NCBI GenBank assembly: GCA_028551475.1
Contig: CM052356.1
Span: forward strand, 10,691,884-10,755,883
Reading direction: 5' to 3'
DNA length: 64,000 nt
From: Casuarina equisetifolia
Lineage: Eukaryota > Streptophyta > Magnoliopsida > Fagales > Casuarinaceae
In this document: positions 46,971 to 59,860 of the stretch, one piece after another
Position numbering within the stretch: the first letter of the stretch is position 1
How the letters are laid out: each line of letters begins with the position of its first letter
Program-made: the position numbers and the translations under genes
The notes under the pieces: generated by a model
What the model saw: only the letters and a program-made list of their open reading frames with translations
Told to the model about the DNA's origin: nothing
The model's database searches: none

Positions 46971-48110
46971 TACCTTAAAATTTTAGAATAAATTTTTATA
47001 TTCTAATATGACAGTAAAGTTAAAAATAAAACACCTTAGAAACATAAAAATTGGCTCTTAACCATCTAATACACATGGCATTTGTTTGTGATTGGCAAGA
47101 CTTGCCGTTTCATGTCTCCGTAAGGACAACACATTGTGCCCTGCACTATTTCTACCACACAAGATGCGAGTGCTAGACTCTTTAATCAATTCTCTTTTTT
47201 CTTTAGTTGGCAGCTTTTATGGTCTTCTATCTTCGGATTGGCTGATTAGCAGACTGCTGAAACGACATAATTTGCATCTGAGATTGTGTAGATTATAGGA
47301 AATGATTAATTGACACTTTGCTTTGTCAAATATGATATCTCGAGTTCCTATCTAATTATTGTCAATTCTCACCGGAGGGAACCATCTAGATTCCTCAACC
47401 TGTTACCAACCCACTCTGCATACTCGCAAGCTAATTTTCCCCAAGCCTTAATAGAAGATGATAATGGACGAAATGATTAAAAGAGAAAAGATCCGGATTG
47501 GATAAGGACCCGACCTGCATTATATCAAAAAGATTTGGTGGTACATATATAACAGAAGGTGTTCTAATTGATTTCCTAAAGTGCAGAAAAAGTGGTATAT
47601 GTATATATAAAAGATGAATCATACTTGGGGCTCCTTCTCACTCTCTAGTTCTTTCATCTCTCCCCTTCCAGATTTTTTATTCCCTTATCCTCGTTTGCCT
47701 CTGCCAACTATGTGACATAGGTTGTTTGGTATTTGATTGACATGTGCAAGGGATCATTCAGTTGTAGGTCCTTTCCACCAAATAGTTGCGGCCCGTCTTG
47801 CAATTCACCTTCACAAGCTATCATTTCGTTGCTTTGTTGCTAAGTAATTACCTTTCGTTATTGGTGTATAAATGGAAAGGTGGCTGCAACTGGAACAACC
47901 TCCTGCTTCACAAATAAAGCTAGAATTGCTTCAGAAATGAAAGTTTTAGATTTTGTCGCGAGATTACTCCCTAAAAGGCTGACATGTGGTCTCTTCAATC
48001 TACATCCCAAGACATCAGTGCAAACTAAAGAGAAAATCTGTTTAAACAATAGAAGAAATGATTGTAATTGGATATTAATTCAATGGTCCGAGTTCTAGGG
48101 ATTATTGCAT
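46971..48110. other. Intergenic stretch with a promoter-like motif
   Basis: No convincing coding region. A TATATAAA box lies at 47604-47611 and is followed about 30 bp later by a pyrimidine-rich stretch (47630-47700), as in plant promoters and 5' leaders. The first downstream ATG (47709) is followed at once by TGA. A 72-codon frame at 47880-48098 is not recognisable. This could be the start of a non-coding RNA or the leader of a lost gene. Confidence 0.3.
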
Positions 48111-48111
48111 C

Positions 48112-48601
48112 CTAGTGTTTACTAGGATGAGGACCAAACTTTTCTTTTGTGAAGGAAATATGATTTAGACTACGCAGTCTTGTCATATCACTATTAACAA
48201 TACCTATCTTTTTAACTAATATTTTTATTAATATTTCGACACATACTTTCTTATACAAGATATAATAAATTAAATAGTAATTATTTGAAAATTTTCTTTT
48301 AGAAAAATAAAGGTTTTCTTTTAATCCTATAAACATTGTTGCCAATCAGTCAAATTCTAGTGCTTACTAGGATGAGGATCAAACTTTTTTTATTTTTGTG
48401 AAGGATACATGATTTGGACCATAAGGTCTTATCATATCACTCTTGACAGTACCTGTCTTTTTTACAGATATTTTTATTAGATTTAATATTTTGACACACT
48501 TTCTTTACAAGATATAATAAAGTAAATAGTGATTATTTGAAAATTCTCTATTAGAAAAATAAAGTTTTCCTTTTAATCCTATAAGCACTATTGGCAATCA
48601 A
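48112..48601. repeat. Two tandem copies of a 245-bp unit
   Basis: Unit 1 (48112-48356) and unit 2 (48357-48601) align along their length. Both start CTAGTG.TTACTAGGATGAGGA, share TTTTGTGAAGGA.A.ATGATTT and CTTT.TTACAAGATATAATAAA-like text, and end near CAATCA.TCAAATTC. A few substitutions and small indels separate them. No coding signal is seen. Confidence 0.8.
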
Positions 48602-51600
48602 TCAAAATTCAAGTGAAAAAGTCTTTCGGTTCCACTAATATGAACAACAATTGAAAAAAATATCAGTTTATCAACTTTTATATGTTTATCCAGTACAAAA
48701 AACAACAAAATGAGACAACAATCCCTCACAATTTATTCTTTTTGGTAGGTTGAACTTGGAGAATCTTACTAGCACTCAATTTTGCAACTGCACGTTGGGG
48801 ATATTTCTCACAATTTTAATACTCTGTTGGGTAGTATATTAAAATACATTAGAAAACCAATGCTGGCAGTCTCCTGTCGGTTCATCTACTTCACTCAACG
48901 ATGTTGTCCTTTTCGGTGTTCATTTCTTCTACCAAAAAAGCATATCCATTTGACTTATAATTGAATTTTTATTTCAATAATAGTAAGATTAGCAAAACAT
49001 GACAACTGTACCTGTAATGTAGCCTGCAACCATGGAGAAGCATAAAGACTGAGCAGTGGAGCATCTCGATAACAATTGTGGGGACAAATACTTGTTTTCA
49101 TTAACATTTGTTCCAACATCAGGCTGCAATCTGGATTGCATTTTTCCTCTTTAAGGGTCACGCTATAGTTTATGAATCTGACTTGGACAATCGAACGGCT
49201 TTGCAGTTGTTTATTGTTCGCTTTAATTGTCGCCATCTTGCTATAGTTTAATCTGCTGTTAGTTGTAAATCCAAGAGAGGACAAAGGTTGTTCCGCTAGC
49301 CGCTACAAAGGTACAGGCTGGGTTGGAAGGACGGAGGCGGAGGGTGGAAGCAGCCACTCATAGATCATTGTCAGGGGAAAAGGAACTGGAAACTAATGGA
49401 CAAAAGGATATTATTGCTCCGCTTTAGCATTCATTAATTTGCTGAAAGAACTTTTGAACTACCATTGTGTTACCATAAGGTCTTCATTGCCAAACGATCA
49501 GATTGCAGTTTGTATGAGTAAGGAGGCATCCAACAATGACAGTGGTTAATTCATCCCATGTCGGCTTCTTGCATGGGTTATCCATGAGTGATTGGCTTTT
49601 CAAGAGTAGTTCTTTCTGCAATTGCTAGATAATATCCAACGATGACACAGTTTGTTTTATCACGGTGATAGAGTAGGACTAGGAGTGCAAGGAAACACCT
49701 TGCCGATCAAGCAAAACAATGCAGCATAAGAAGATGCACTGAAAGAGCTCATTCCGTGAGCAAGTTAAACTTCAATTATCGTATACATTCACATGATCTA
49801 AAGGGAAGAGAATAAGCGTTATCCTTCTTCCTTGACCTTTTGATGTAACAGAAGGAAGAACTAAAGTTTAAGGGAAAAAGAAAAAAACATTGAAGAAGAA
49901 GAAAAGACAAAATTAATAATAGCTTTATGAATTAGTGTAAATGACTTCTGAGAGTTCGTGCCGTAGAATTTGCATATTTGAACAAAAATGAAAAGTAATT
50001 TATCCTCTACTCCTACCACTTACAAACTACTGTTTCAACTTGTAAGAATTATTTTTTCAGTGCATATTATTTTTGCATACAAAATACTTCTATTTATATC
50101 TGGAGTTTCTTTTTCTTTCTTTTTTTTCAAATAGACACTGTTTACCTCTTTCTGATGCCTTGCCATACACTTTTTTTAAAAAAAAAAAAATTATCTTTGC
50201 GCTTTAATTTTGGTTGAAATCCTCTATCGATTATGACTGTCCATTATTGAGATGCGGTGGACCTTAATCATAGACATACTGAATCCTTGAACAGTTAAAC
50301 ATATTGACAGTGGACCAAAGTTTGAGCATTTGGTACGGATGAAAAGTGGTATCCAAACAAAGTGATTGAGAGAATTATGAGGTTCAATTGTGTGCGGCTC
50401 GGCACAACTGCCCACCAGGAAAAACCAAATAAATAAAACAACAAAGGGAGAGAAAATGCTGGGTGCCATTAAAGAACAAAACGTCTTTATCCCTTTTTGC
50501 TGCATAATTTCGACGATCAGTGGATAAGAGCAAGCTGCTTCCTTGAAAAGAAGCTCCATCATCACATAATATAAAAACACCGCCAAACCCAGTGGCCCAC
50601 AACCAACACCAAAGAAATTGTACCACTAGATACCGAGTCTGTTCCTTTTCCCTTCCATGGGTCCCCTAACTCGGAAAACTTATCAAAAGCAGGGAGAAAA
50701 CCTTTGAAATTATTAGAATATGGAGGGAAAAGAGGAAAAGAAGATGAAGAATTAGGAGACTCTGCCATGCTGATATCTTTGCGTACAGGATGCAATTTAT
50801 ACTCTACACCAGAAATGGTCCAAAAATGTTCCACCACCCCATCTCCTTCGCCGCCCAGTGGAGGTAATTATGACGACCCAACTAAAGGAGATTAGCTTAT
50901 TAGGCAGTCTATTCTAGCTTTGCTCTAAAGTAGAGGAAAAGTTACTTTCCATGAGAAGATTACAAATCTTTGAATGGGAAATTAGGGACGGTACACTGTT
51001 TCTACAGTTTCTGAGATTGAAGCTGCGATGGAATTTGAAAATCCTAAAGCTTCACCTTTCAAGGGGACCGTCAATCATGTCTTCATAACAAGAATGATGG
51101 AAGTATTTTGACTTCAATAAAAATAAGAATTCATTTTTGGGCCAACCCTTTTGTAGAATCACTGTAAAAGACAGCATATAGATATTTACTGACCTTTTTG
51201 ATTTGGCCGTCCAAGTACCGATCTTTAAGACACAGTGATGATAGAACAGGGGCTGCTTTCTCTGCGTAAAACGAGTGCAGGGCCAAGCATTTAAGTCACC
51301 CCTGGGGCACGACAAGACACATAAAATCGAGGGTAAATGATCAAGAAGAGTACAACCATCTATACGAGCAACATTCGACAATGTTTTAAACATGTCAAGA
51401 AGCCTTCTTTTTCAACTTGGGTACGAGGACCCATCTGGGATCTGCAGAAACTTATTATGCAGCACAACTCTGCAAAATCTCAAAACTCAGAGAACGGATC
51501 GTAAACACACAATCATTTTTGTTAGATTACTGTCTGCATGGCTCAGACTCTTGAAGTTTTGATGTGATGTAAATGTCACTTCCAATGTCAGATCTGGACA

Positions 51601-52269
51601 GAAAAGCAGAACAGAGGCTGCCCACCTGATTATGCTAGATATCATCCAGAGGGTTCCTCTTCCAGTTGTCAATTCAATACCCTTCCTTCCGTCCTCCTTT
51701 CCTCCTGCAAGTGGATTGATTTAAGGAGAAAAAAAATGCAATGCACAAAGACAAAACGGAAGTTCTCTGTGATTTATCGATCCCACAGTAACACAACCAC
51801 GTCCAACCATCCAGCTAGCCAACAACGCGAACATTGGCCAACAGTATAACTACTATTCCACTCTAATCAAACACCTGCTGTCTAGTTTCTCGTTTCTCAT
51901 ACTAGCCACCCCGTTTAGCTTGAAAAATATCTTGTATTACCTGGAAAACAACAACAAAACCAATCGTACGGACAGAACCCAACCCAAACCAAACCTTTTC
52001 AAACTTAGTAAAAGGCACATCCAACAGCACAAATGTCCAAATCTCAGGATCCGATAAACATTAAAGTTTATTCAAAACTATGGAAAATGAAAAAAAACCA
52101 CAAATTCCATAAAAGTTGCTTACATCCGAAAACCTCAGAACTGGGAAGAAGAATACCATCACTGTACATTCCAAGTCTCATTTACTAATCATAGAGACTT
52201 GTTAGAAAACCCAGACAGACTTTCCTTTTCAACCCTGTCTGCTCATATTTGCTTTGTTTTTGTAATTAA
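48602..52269. other. Intergenic DNA with no supported gene
   Basis: Several frames of 60-120 codons occur (for example minus 49284-48955, and minus 50765-50562 starting MAESPNSSSSFPLFPPYS). None matches a family I know, and none joins convincingly to another by splice sites. The 50765-50562 frame has coding-like composition at its start and could be a small or partial exon. The last part, 51700-52269, probably includes the 3' UTR of the minus-strand gene at 52270. Confidence 0.35.
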
Positions 52270-53076
52270 CTAGACCTTATTCTGAACACTCAGTGTGAGG
52301 GCTAGACATGGCTCCCTTCTGCCCTCTTTCCTAACCTCTTCCCTCTGGCTTTTCTTACTCTCAGCAATGAACTCCTCAACTGTTCTGTTGAAATCCTCGT
52401 CGTTCAGTTCCTCGACGGAGTGCGAGAACGACCGCCTTCCCGGCTCTTTGTCAGACACCTCCGGCTCCCGGTGTCTCTCCGTCTCCGATCGCCGCAACTC
52501 TCTTCGAGACTTCTCCACAATTCGCCGCCCAGAGCTCTCCGACTTCATCCTCCGGTGAATTTTTTCAGGCGAAGCCTTTTCGGCAACTGCACGAACTTTA
52601 TCTGACTGAACTCGACGGACCGTGTGGTTGGTGATAATAGAAGACACAGTAAGATCACCGTGATCTGGAGAGCCTGCATTCTCCGGGCAGATGATGTGTT
52701 TGTCATGGAAGGTCTCCTCCATCTCCAGCGGCTTCTTTCCGGCACAGAGCCTCCTGCCAGAAACGCTGTTTTGAATGAACTCATCATAGAAATCTGCCTT
52801 GGCCTCGTTTATGCCGGACGAAACGTAAAGGATAAAAACGATCGCAACGACGATCATGAAGACGTAGAAAGTGCAGTCGAAAAAGGAGAGGGAACGCCGA
52901 AAAAGCCCTTCCGCTGTTTCAACGGTAGCTGGAAGCCAAGAAGTGGCGCATAGAAGCACAACCAGAGCACCACAGAATTGGACGAACCAGTATTTCACCT
53001 TTTTCTGCTGGTTATAATACCTTCTCATAGCATTGGCTTTCTCAACCTGGACACTGTCAATCTCATGCGAGGCCAT
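52270..53076 (-). CDS. Two-helix membrane protein with DUF4408/DUF761-like ends
   Basis: A single-exon gene of 268 residues. The ATG at 53076 (MASHEIDSVQ) is chosen because the in-frame codon two positions upstream is GTG, not ATG. Residues about 30-50 and 66-86 are hydrophobic and probably span a membrane, with a short loop between. After them comes a long charged region rich in Ser, Arg and Glu. The C-terminal part (about 221-243, LNDEDFNRTVEEFIAESK) resembles the short DUF761 motif found in plant proteins that often start with a DUF4408 membrane region. The family is widespread in land plants and of unknown molecular role. The GC-rich, intact frame supports a real gene. A TATAAG at about 53411-53406 on the minus strand may be its TATA box, implying a leader of about 300 bp. 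Confidence 0.85.
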   Translation of the reverse strand: MASHEIDSVQVEKANAMRRYYNQQKKVKYWFVQFCGALVVLLCATSWLPATVETAEGLFRRSLSFFDCTFYVFMIVVAIVFILYVSSGINEAKADFYDEFIQNSVSGRRLCAGKKPLEMEETFHDKHIICPENAGSPDHGDLTVSSIITNHTVRRVQSDKVRAVAEKASPEKIHRRMKSESSGRRIVEKSRRELRRSETERHREPEVSDKEPGRRSFSHSVEELNDEDFNRTVEEFIAESKKSQREEVRKEGRREPCLALTLSVQNKV

Positions 53077-55887
53077 TTTCACTCAAACCCAAAAGAAAAC
53101 TGACCTTTTAGGGAATTAAATTGTCAAATAACAAACGGCTGGGGGAGAACAAGAGACTGGAGGCTCTAAAGGGGTGTGGTAGTGTTCATGAAAAAGCAAC
53201 GGTTAAGCGTTCTTTGTTTGGAGAGATTTCTTGGGAAGAAAGATTTCGAGAAAGGAAAAGAAGGACCCAAAATGGGAAGGGAGCGGGTAGACTGATTTAG
53301 GAATGAGGGTCTAGTAGTTTAGGAATTTTTGCTTCTTCTTCGGCTGTCTTTGAATTCAGAATAGAAAAGCTGAAGGCTTTGGGAAGAGACCTGTATTTGC
53401 TTCCTCTTATAGAGCTCAGGTTCTAAATAATTCAATCTTAGGAGTCGTTGTCAACAATAGGAGGGCATTTTATGAGAAAATAAATAAATAAATCAAACAT
53501 TCCTTTTTATATTCGAATAAGACATGGATTGATCCGACACCGGACCACGAATTTTCCAACCGTGTGGAAGGAGTGACCGAAGGTGCTAACTGCAGATCCC
53601 CGACGACTTGAGAAGTGAATTAAACCCTTTTACTGATTATGGAAGTCTTATTGGCTATGACTTTTACGCACATTACTTGTACCATATCATACCATAGTTT
53701 TTTGTGTTATTTTTACTTTAATCAGTGATAGTTTGAAAACAAACCATGAATTTTTCCTTTCAACCAAACAGGAAAAGCAATATGGGTCATCTCGACCAGA
53801 TGGTCTCTTCTGAAGTCTCATAGGGAGCTCATGAAGTTCCCAAAAGTGAAGAAAAGAAAGCAGCAAAAAGGGGAAGACAGCCAAAGCCGCGAACCCGTGG
53901 GGCGCTTTTGTCGCGGTAGCTGATGAAATCCATGATTCGTTGATTGTTTCAAATGTGGCAGAGACAAGAAGCAGCAACAGATCGCGTTCCGTATCACGCG
54001 CCTGCGCGAACTGGTAGTGTGAAGGGATATCACGTGACCCTGAACTTACTGTACAGAACAAACTTGACACAGTTTTAAGGATTCCACCAAAAAAGTTACA
54101 AAATCACAGACAGATACAGAGCCCGTCAGACACGCGAAATAGCTTGTCCTGCGTTTACTAATAAAGAAAAAAGGACTGTAATCCTCATTCGTCTCCTTTA
54201 CGCGCAATCTTTTCCCTTGGTATAAAGATTTCTCAACTTTCCATGGCAAGGGATTTCCGCCCCCCTGCTTTTTCTTCCCAAATGTGAGGATGAGCATCAA
54301 TTGCCTCGCCTTGTGGGGAACTCGTTATCACAAATAACTGGTTAACATTCAGCGGTGGGGGATAAAAAGTTGAGTCATTGCAACTTTTGCTGTTGAACCT
54401 GCAAGTCTTTATTCCGCATTCACTGTTGGGTGATAAAAAGGTGTTAGGTCTTGCATAACAATCGCAACTGGAGCCTAACATGTCAGTGTTCATAGTTTTA
54501 CAGCTTGGAATCTAGGAAATTCAATTCATTTGACTTAGACATGGCCATGCAGTGAGAAGGTTAGGATGGTAAACTGGGGCAGACAGAAAAAGCAGTGTGT
54601 TCGCCGTGTAGAGTGCTCCTCCTTGTTTATTACAAGCTTTTTTAGGCACGATGATTTTGGGAGTGATTACTGATTGGATTTGGGCTGTAGTGACGTTTGA
54701 TTGTGGAAATTATAAGGTTATTCAGTAGAAAAAGCTAACAACCAATGGGTCCCAGAAACTAAAGCAGGGTAATTATGAATCTCTAGGGTTTATTTGCAGA
54801 GCCTACCCAACCAATGACATGATAAGCCGCTTTTTCAAGTCATCATTTCTAAAGGGTTTTTGTCATGTTTCATTATAATCATGCTGCCTGCCATATACAG
54901 CTGCGCTGTTCGTCGTCCGACCATTTCTGGATATGCTCAGCACGATATGTTCATTAATCTTCTCATTTAATGCAGGATTAAAGTTATAAAGGTCCTTAAT
55001 TGCGCTAATTTGGTGCAGGGTCCGGTGGGGGGAAAATGAAACCTCTAGAGGAAGATAAAATTTAGGGTGGATCCAACCAACCCAACTTCCAAATATGCCA
55101 ACCCGCATCTCGTCTTATATTCATCATCAAAAAATTCTGTCTTGCACTAACAAATAAAATTAATAACAACTATTATAGCAATTACAAAGTAGAACTCAAA
55201 TATCGTAGCCCAAGCGCCAAATCTTGGAGCCCCGAGGGTCTGCTCCTGGTTTGTTCAAAGAAGGAAAACAAACTAAAGGGAAAAAGAAGCACTAGGTCCG
55301 GTTTGGGATATAAACTCCACCTATTGCATCTAACTATGTACTAGCTCTTCTTTTTTCTTTGATTGAAGTGTTTTGATTAACCATTTACTCCTTTGCGACC
55401 TTTTCATGTAATAGTAAAGGGTGGTCCCTTAGTCACACCATGTCTATCCAAGAAAGGAATATGCTTTCTGCACATCGATGAATGAAATTCTCAAATAAAA
55501 ACCTGTTTTGAATCAAATGTAATAGAGAGTTTCAGCTTCAAAGTATTTGATACATGAGTGTTGGGGTGATACATTTGTTACATAGAAATATAAATGATCC
55601 AGCCCTCTGAGGACTAACCAGGCAGACTTCCACACATAACATTGAACATTTTGTTCGACAAATCCCTTTCCCGACTGCGCACAAGCATAATCTATCGTTG
55701 ATGGCGTCCAAATTTTAACGTTTTATTCAACTACTAACTCATGTTGTATGAAATGACTACCATTCTTTAGAAAGATAATACAGTTTTACTAGTAGTTGAA
55801 TGATGTAATTCGGCTTCCCAAGAGATGAATCGACACATGAAATCCATTTCTTAATCTTAAATGATTAAACTGATAGATTTTGTACAA

Positions 55888-56157
55888 ATTATTGAGTGCG
55901 AAAGCGCGGCTAACTAATCCAATCACTTTTTGACTGACCTACATTCAAGTCTTAGAATGTGCACAGATGCTTTTTCTTTTTGCAGATTTCCATTATGCAA
56001 GGCTGATCCACGGCAAGAGAGCCATTACTTTATCCTGATGGATAAACTGAGAGATGTTATGCTAACTTTTTGAGTGCAAAAGGCATGGCTAACTTATTAA
56101 ACTTTTCACTTGAAGTGACTGAGCTACCCTCAAGTCTTTGAATGTATAAAGATGCAA
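55888..56157. repeat. Imperfect direct duplication of about 90 bp
   Basis: 55888-55972 and 56068-56157 share GAGTGC.AAAG, GGCTAACT.AT, a CTGA.CTAC..TCAAGTCTT.GAATGT core and AGATGC at the end, at a spacing of about 185 bp. No coding role. Confidence 0.5.
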
Positions 56158-57927
56158 CCAGAAAAGAAACAAAAAATAAAGTGAGTGCTATTGTTAACGC
56201 TGTCACTGTTGTTTAACCACCCTACTATCTGCAACATTTTTTGGACATATTGTGGAAGAGAAGCGTGAAAAGTTAGAAACTATGGTTAGTCAGTACATGG
56301 TTCCTTCCATTCTAAGATTTTGATTATTATATATTGATTTTTTTTTGGACCACTTGGCTTGATAAGATATAAGAAGCTGGTAATATTCTAAGTACCAGTT
56401 GAGGGCCGAAGTAGAGCTACATACTTTTAGAAGGTTTCTTACGGAACTGAAGAAAATCCCAAAACTCAGAGCCTCCCTAAATTCAGCGTTGTATAAAACA
56501 AGTAACAATACCTGATGCTTTAGTAGTTACTTTGTGCCTTCATATCGATGATATTAGCACGGATTACTAAGTAGACAGAGGTACTAATCAATAAGTATCT
56601 ATTTTTAATTCTCATAATTAAACAATTTACAACTTGATTTACTATATTTGAACTCCAATATATAAATATCAGAGTTTAAGACCTCTTGGTCTCATATTTG
56701 ACATTTAGGTATACAAATTTGGGTGCGTGCATAAAACAATTAAAAAAAGGATATATAAACATGAAACTATATGGGATAAATTTCTCGTTTGTTACTGCCG
56801 AAATCTTTGAGCAGCTTCAAATTTCCTGTTCATCTTTCAGGTTTCATTTCTCTCTCTTTTTTTTCCTCTTAAAGCAACTTCTAGTTAGAAGGATACACTT
56901 TTGTGCCTCTTGTTCTTCTTCTTTCAAACTCCTTTTGCTTGCCCTCTACGCAACAAGAAGTTTCACTGCGCACTAGAGTCAAAACGACCCACAAAAAATG
57001 GTGCAGCCAGCCTTTCCTAGGGCAAGTGCCACGCCTCTGTTTGAATTGCTTTGTCCACGAATGTTGCTCCATGTGTTTTTATGTCAAAGATTCCAACAGG
57101 GCTGTCAAAATACCAACTTGGGCACTTTTTTATCCTTTATGAGAAAGAGCACAGATTGGTTAGGCAACAAGAAACGTTTGACTATATTTTTATAAGCTGT
57201 TCGCTCTCACGAAGCAACATGTTCAGTGAATGATCTCCCGTTTTGATCATAATTCTTTTCTCTTCGTTATAAGGCGGATATGTAGTGATTATCCAGCAAA
57301 TTGTTTTAAGCAAAAATGGAAAATTCTGGCACGGAGTTCTTTAGATTATCTAGGGTTAGGTCAAAGATAACTATTGAAAAGCCTTCTTGATTCTCTTCTT
57401 AATTGCTTTCTATCTGAGTCATTGAGTTTTTCTACCATTGGTCTTCAGATTTTACCTGCTCCTGTTGCTTTCTTGTGGGTCTTTGTTTGTTTAGGTCTTT
57501 CTCTGACTTACAGGGAGCCTTCTTTTCTAGAAGTTGCCCGCGGTTGCTCTCTATTCTCACCCAGTTTCTACTTTACAGTCATTCTTATCTGCAAAAAAGT
57601 GCGAAATGAGTTACGAACCTGACTCGTTTGGTGGTCCAGATGAATTAGATTCGAAGACAGGCAACACTTTTCCATGTACGACTCCTCGTGGGTACATGGA
57701 GATAGACCAATCCGCAACAGATGCCACTGGCGCTGGGCGATGGGACTCTTAAGGCTGATGATTTGTCTTCCACTCCGCTATCCCTTAGTAGTAGATTGAT
57801 GCTTTGAGTTTCGTTTTGATCCTGGAATTACCTTTGCAGTTCCTCAAACTCCCTACAAAACGAGTGAAGAACATCCGAATCCCACCGAATGTAAGAAAAA
57901 TGGCTATATTAAAAAAGTGCTTATGCA

Positions 57928-58270
57928 ACTTAAAAGTTAATTCAAAGAGTAGTAAAATTTATTATCTTATAAATAATAATTTTAATATATTTCTTAACAT
58001 TATGGAACTCATTAATTATATTTTAACACATCTCTTTATTATGATATTCAAATTATTAACCCGTTATAATATCATATTATGTTAGCAATATGTAGGCTCA
58101 AATCAATGGGAGTTCATAAGAGTAATAAGGTAGATCCAATTATGAAAACTATCTAAAGTTATTTATTATCTAAATTAAAAATTAATTCAAAGAGTGGTAA
58201 GATCTATTATCTTATAAGTTAATTTAATTATCTTAATATATTTTTTTAACAATATAAGATTTATTAGTCA
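57928..58270. repeat. Imperfect direct duplication of about 80 bp
   Basis: 57930-58010 and 58165-58265 share AATTCAAAGAGT.GTAA.AT.TATTATCTTATAA followed by AATTTAAT.ATCTTAATATATTT-like text and TTAACA. Spacing is about 237 bp. Very AT-rich, with no gene. Confidence 0.5.
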
Positions 58271-59818
58271 CATCATCCTTGACTCCAAAAAACAAAAGAA
58301 AAAACAGTATCCTTTGCTCCACGGCCATAGATTTGGCGTATTCCTACTCTAAGAACACAAAACGCTGGTCGATTAGCATTCCCATGGCTCATGGGAAGTA
58401 TCTACTTACCTGTCATGAGAATAATGGTTTGGCGTGTCTCTTTCATTAACTATTGCAAGTCAAAAAAAAGAAAAAAGCACAAGAAGAAGTTAAATCTCGC
58501 TGACCGTTCTCATTGCTACCCTTCTCTACCACGTTCTTAGAACAGGGATACTGGTGGAAGACTCAAAATAAGTGGCTTTGATTGATTAAGATGTAATTTT
58601 AAAAAGTTATGCTATATCTCCTTCTTTTCTTTTATAGGTTACCATAAACAACCACGTTGGTTGCAACTCAAATGTTATAAAGCAAAATTGTTCTACATGT
58701 TCATGTTTGGATAAGAGGCATTTACAAGTGCGGATGGGTGGACATTCCTAGTTAAATCACAATGAAATTTATCGTGAAACTAAAAAAGAAAAAGAATTTA
58801 TTGCATTTAGATGAGTTTTAAGAGAGTATTTGTACAAAAGCGGATTTACAAACTTGTCTGAAAAAACCATAATTAAAAATTTATTTAGAAAGTCAAAAAT
58901 TAAAAGTATGTTCACATCAATATTTTAAGTAATTTATTAAACATACATAATTATTAATGAAATTTCTCTAACAAATTAGTGCATATTAAAAAACTTGGAG
59001 AATAAAAAGAATTTCAATTCAAAATTTTGATCACTCGAATGAGAAAATTCTTGTCCTCACCATTCTCACTTGCTAATCAAGAAGACAAAAATTTGTGGCT
59101 TCTATCTAACCAACATTGTTAAATTGGCCACACACAATTTTGAAATTTTCTTAGTCAACAAAGTCTTCTAAACATAAAAGTAAGTCTTTCTCTCAGCTAG
59201 ATGCCGTATAACTGGGAATTTCCCTCGACTTTCTAGTCTCGTTCCAGTCGGCGGGGCCATAAGGAATGTTATTATCATTGTACAACCGGTACAAGTCAAG
59301 TCTAGTTGTCGTAGTATCTTCTGATAAATATTGGGCTCAGTAGCTGGAGTTTTGCAGGCTTTGGTGACCTGTTTATGGTTTTCCTGTGGCAGGGGTACTA
59401 TAATTAAGACTTTTTAAGGATGTGGGCCTTTGACATTGTTTCCTAGACTCAGAACTCGTGAGCTTCTCAGATGAAAGCCCATGTGAGTCAAGAAAAGGTA
59501 CCTAAATATTTGAAGCGGACGAAGAACAAAGCTCTAGAAACCCAACACCTCTTTCTATTTCAGTTGCCTGATTTCAGCTGGCCCCACAATCTTTACACTC
59601 GTGCCATGGCGATCTCCGAATAACATATGGTACCAAAAGAGTATGTCGACCGGGATTGAGTTGCATAGCCGGCAGCCAACCTTGATGCATATGTTCATCT
59701 TTATCTTCTTTTGGTGCGGGCTTCTATGAGCTTCTATCTGGTGCACTTTAGCTAAATTTTGTCAAACTCATTTAATTCGAAGTAGATATGTCGTGAAACT
59801 AAACAGAGGAAAAAAAGT

Positions 59819-59825
59819 TATAAAT
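59819..59825 (+). promoter_or_regulatory. TATA box of the defensin gene
   Basis: TATAAAT lies 36 bp before the predicted start codon at 59861. With initiation about 30 bp downstream the leader would be only around ten bases, which is short but possible. Confidence 0.5.
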
Positions 59826-59860
59826 GCAGCCAAATTCATGACCAACAAGTGGAACAAGCT

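Larger units (their letters stand above)
53083..59818. other. Long intergenic stretch without a supported gene
   Basis: Upstream of the DUF761 gene, no frame on either strand matches a known family. A 127-codon minus frame (54070-53687) and an 86-codon frame (54493-54233) look incidental. A frame from 57606 to 57752 (beginning MSYEPDSFGGPDELD) has coding-like composition but no recognisable partner exon. The stretch holds two imperfect direct duplications (55888-56157 and 57928-58270), described separately. Confidence 0.35.

Noticed and set aside
53077..53082. Start of the DUF761 gene two codons earlier
   Set aside because: The upstream codon is GTG, which is not used as a start in ordinary plant nuclear genes. 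The ATG at 53076 is preferred.
53687..54493. Cluster of 71-127 codon minus-strand frames
   Set aside because: They overlap in different frames, match no known family and lack splice links. Probably promoter-side DNA of the DUF761 gene and spacer.
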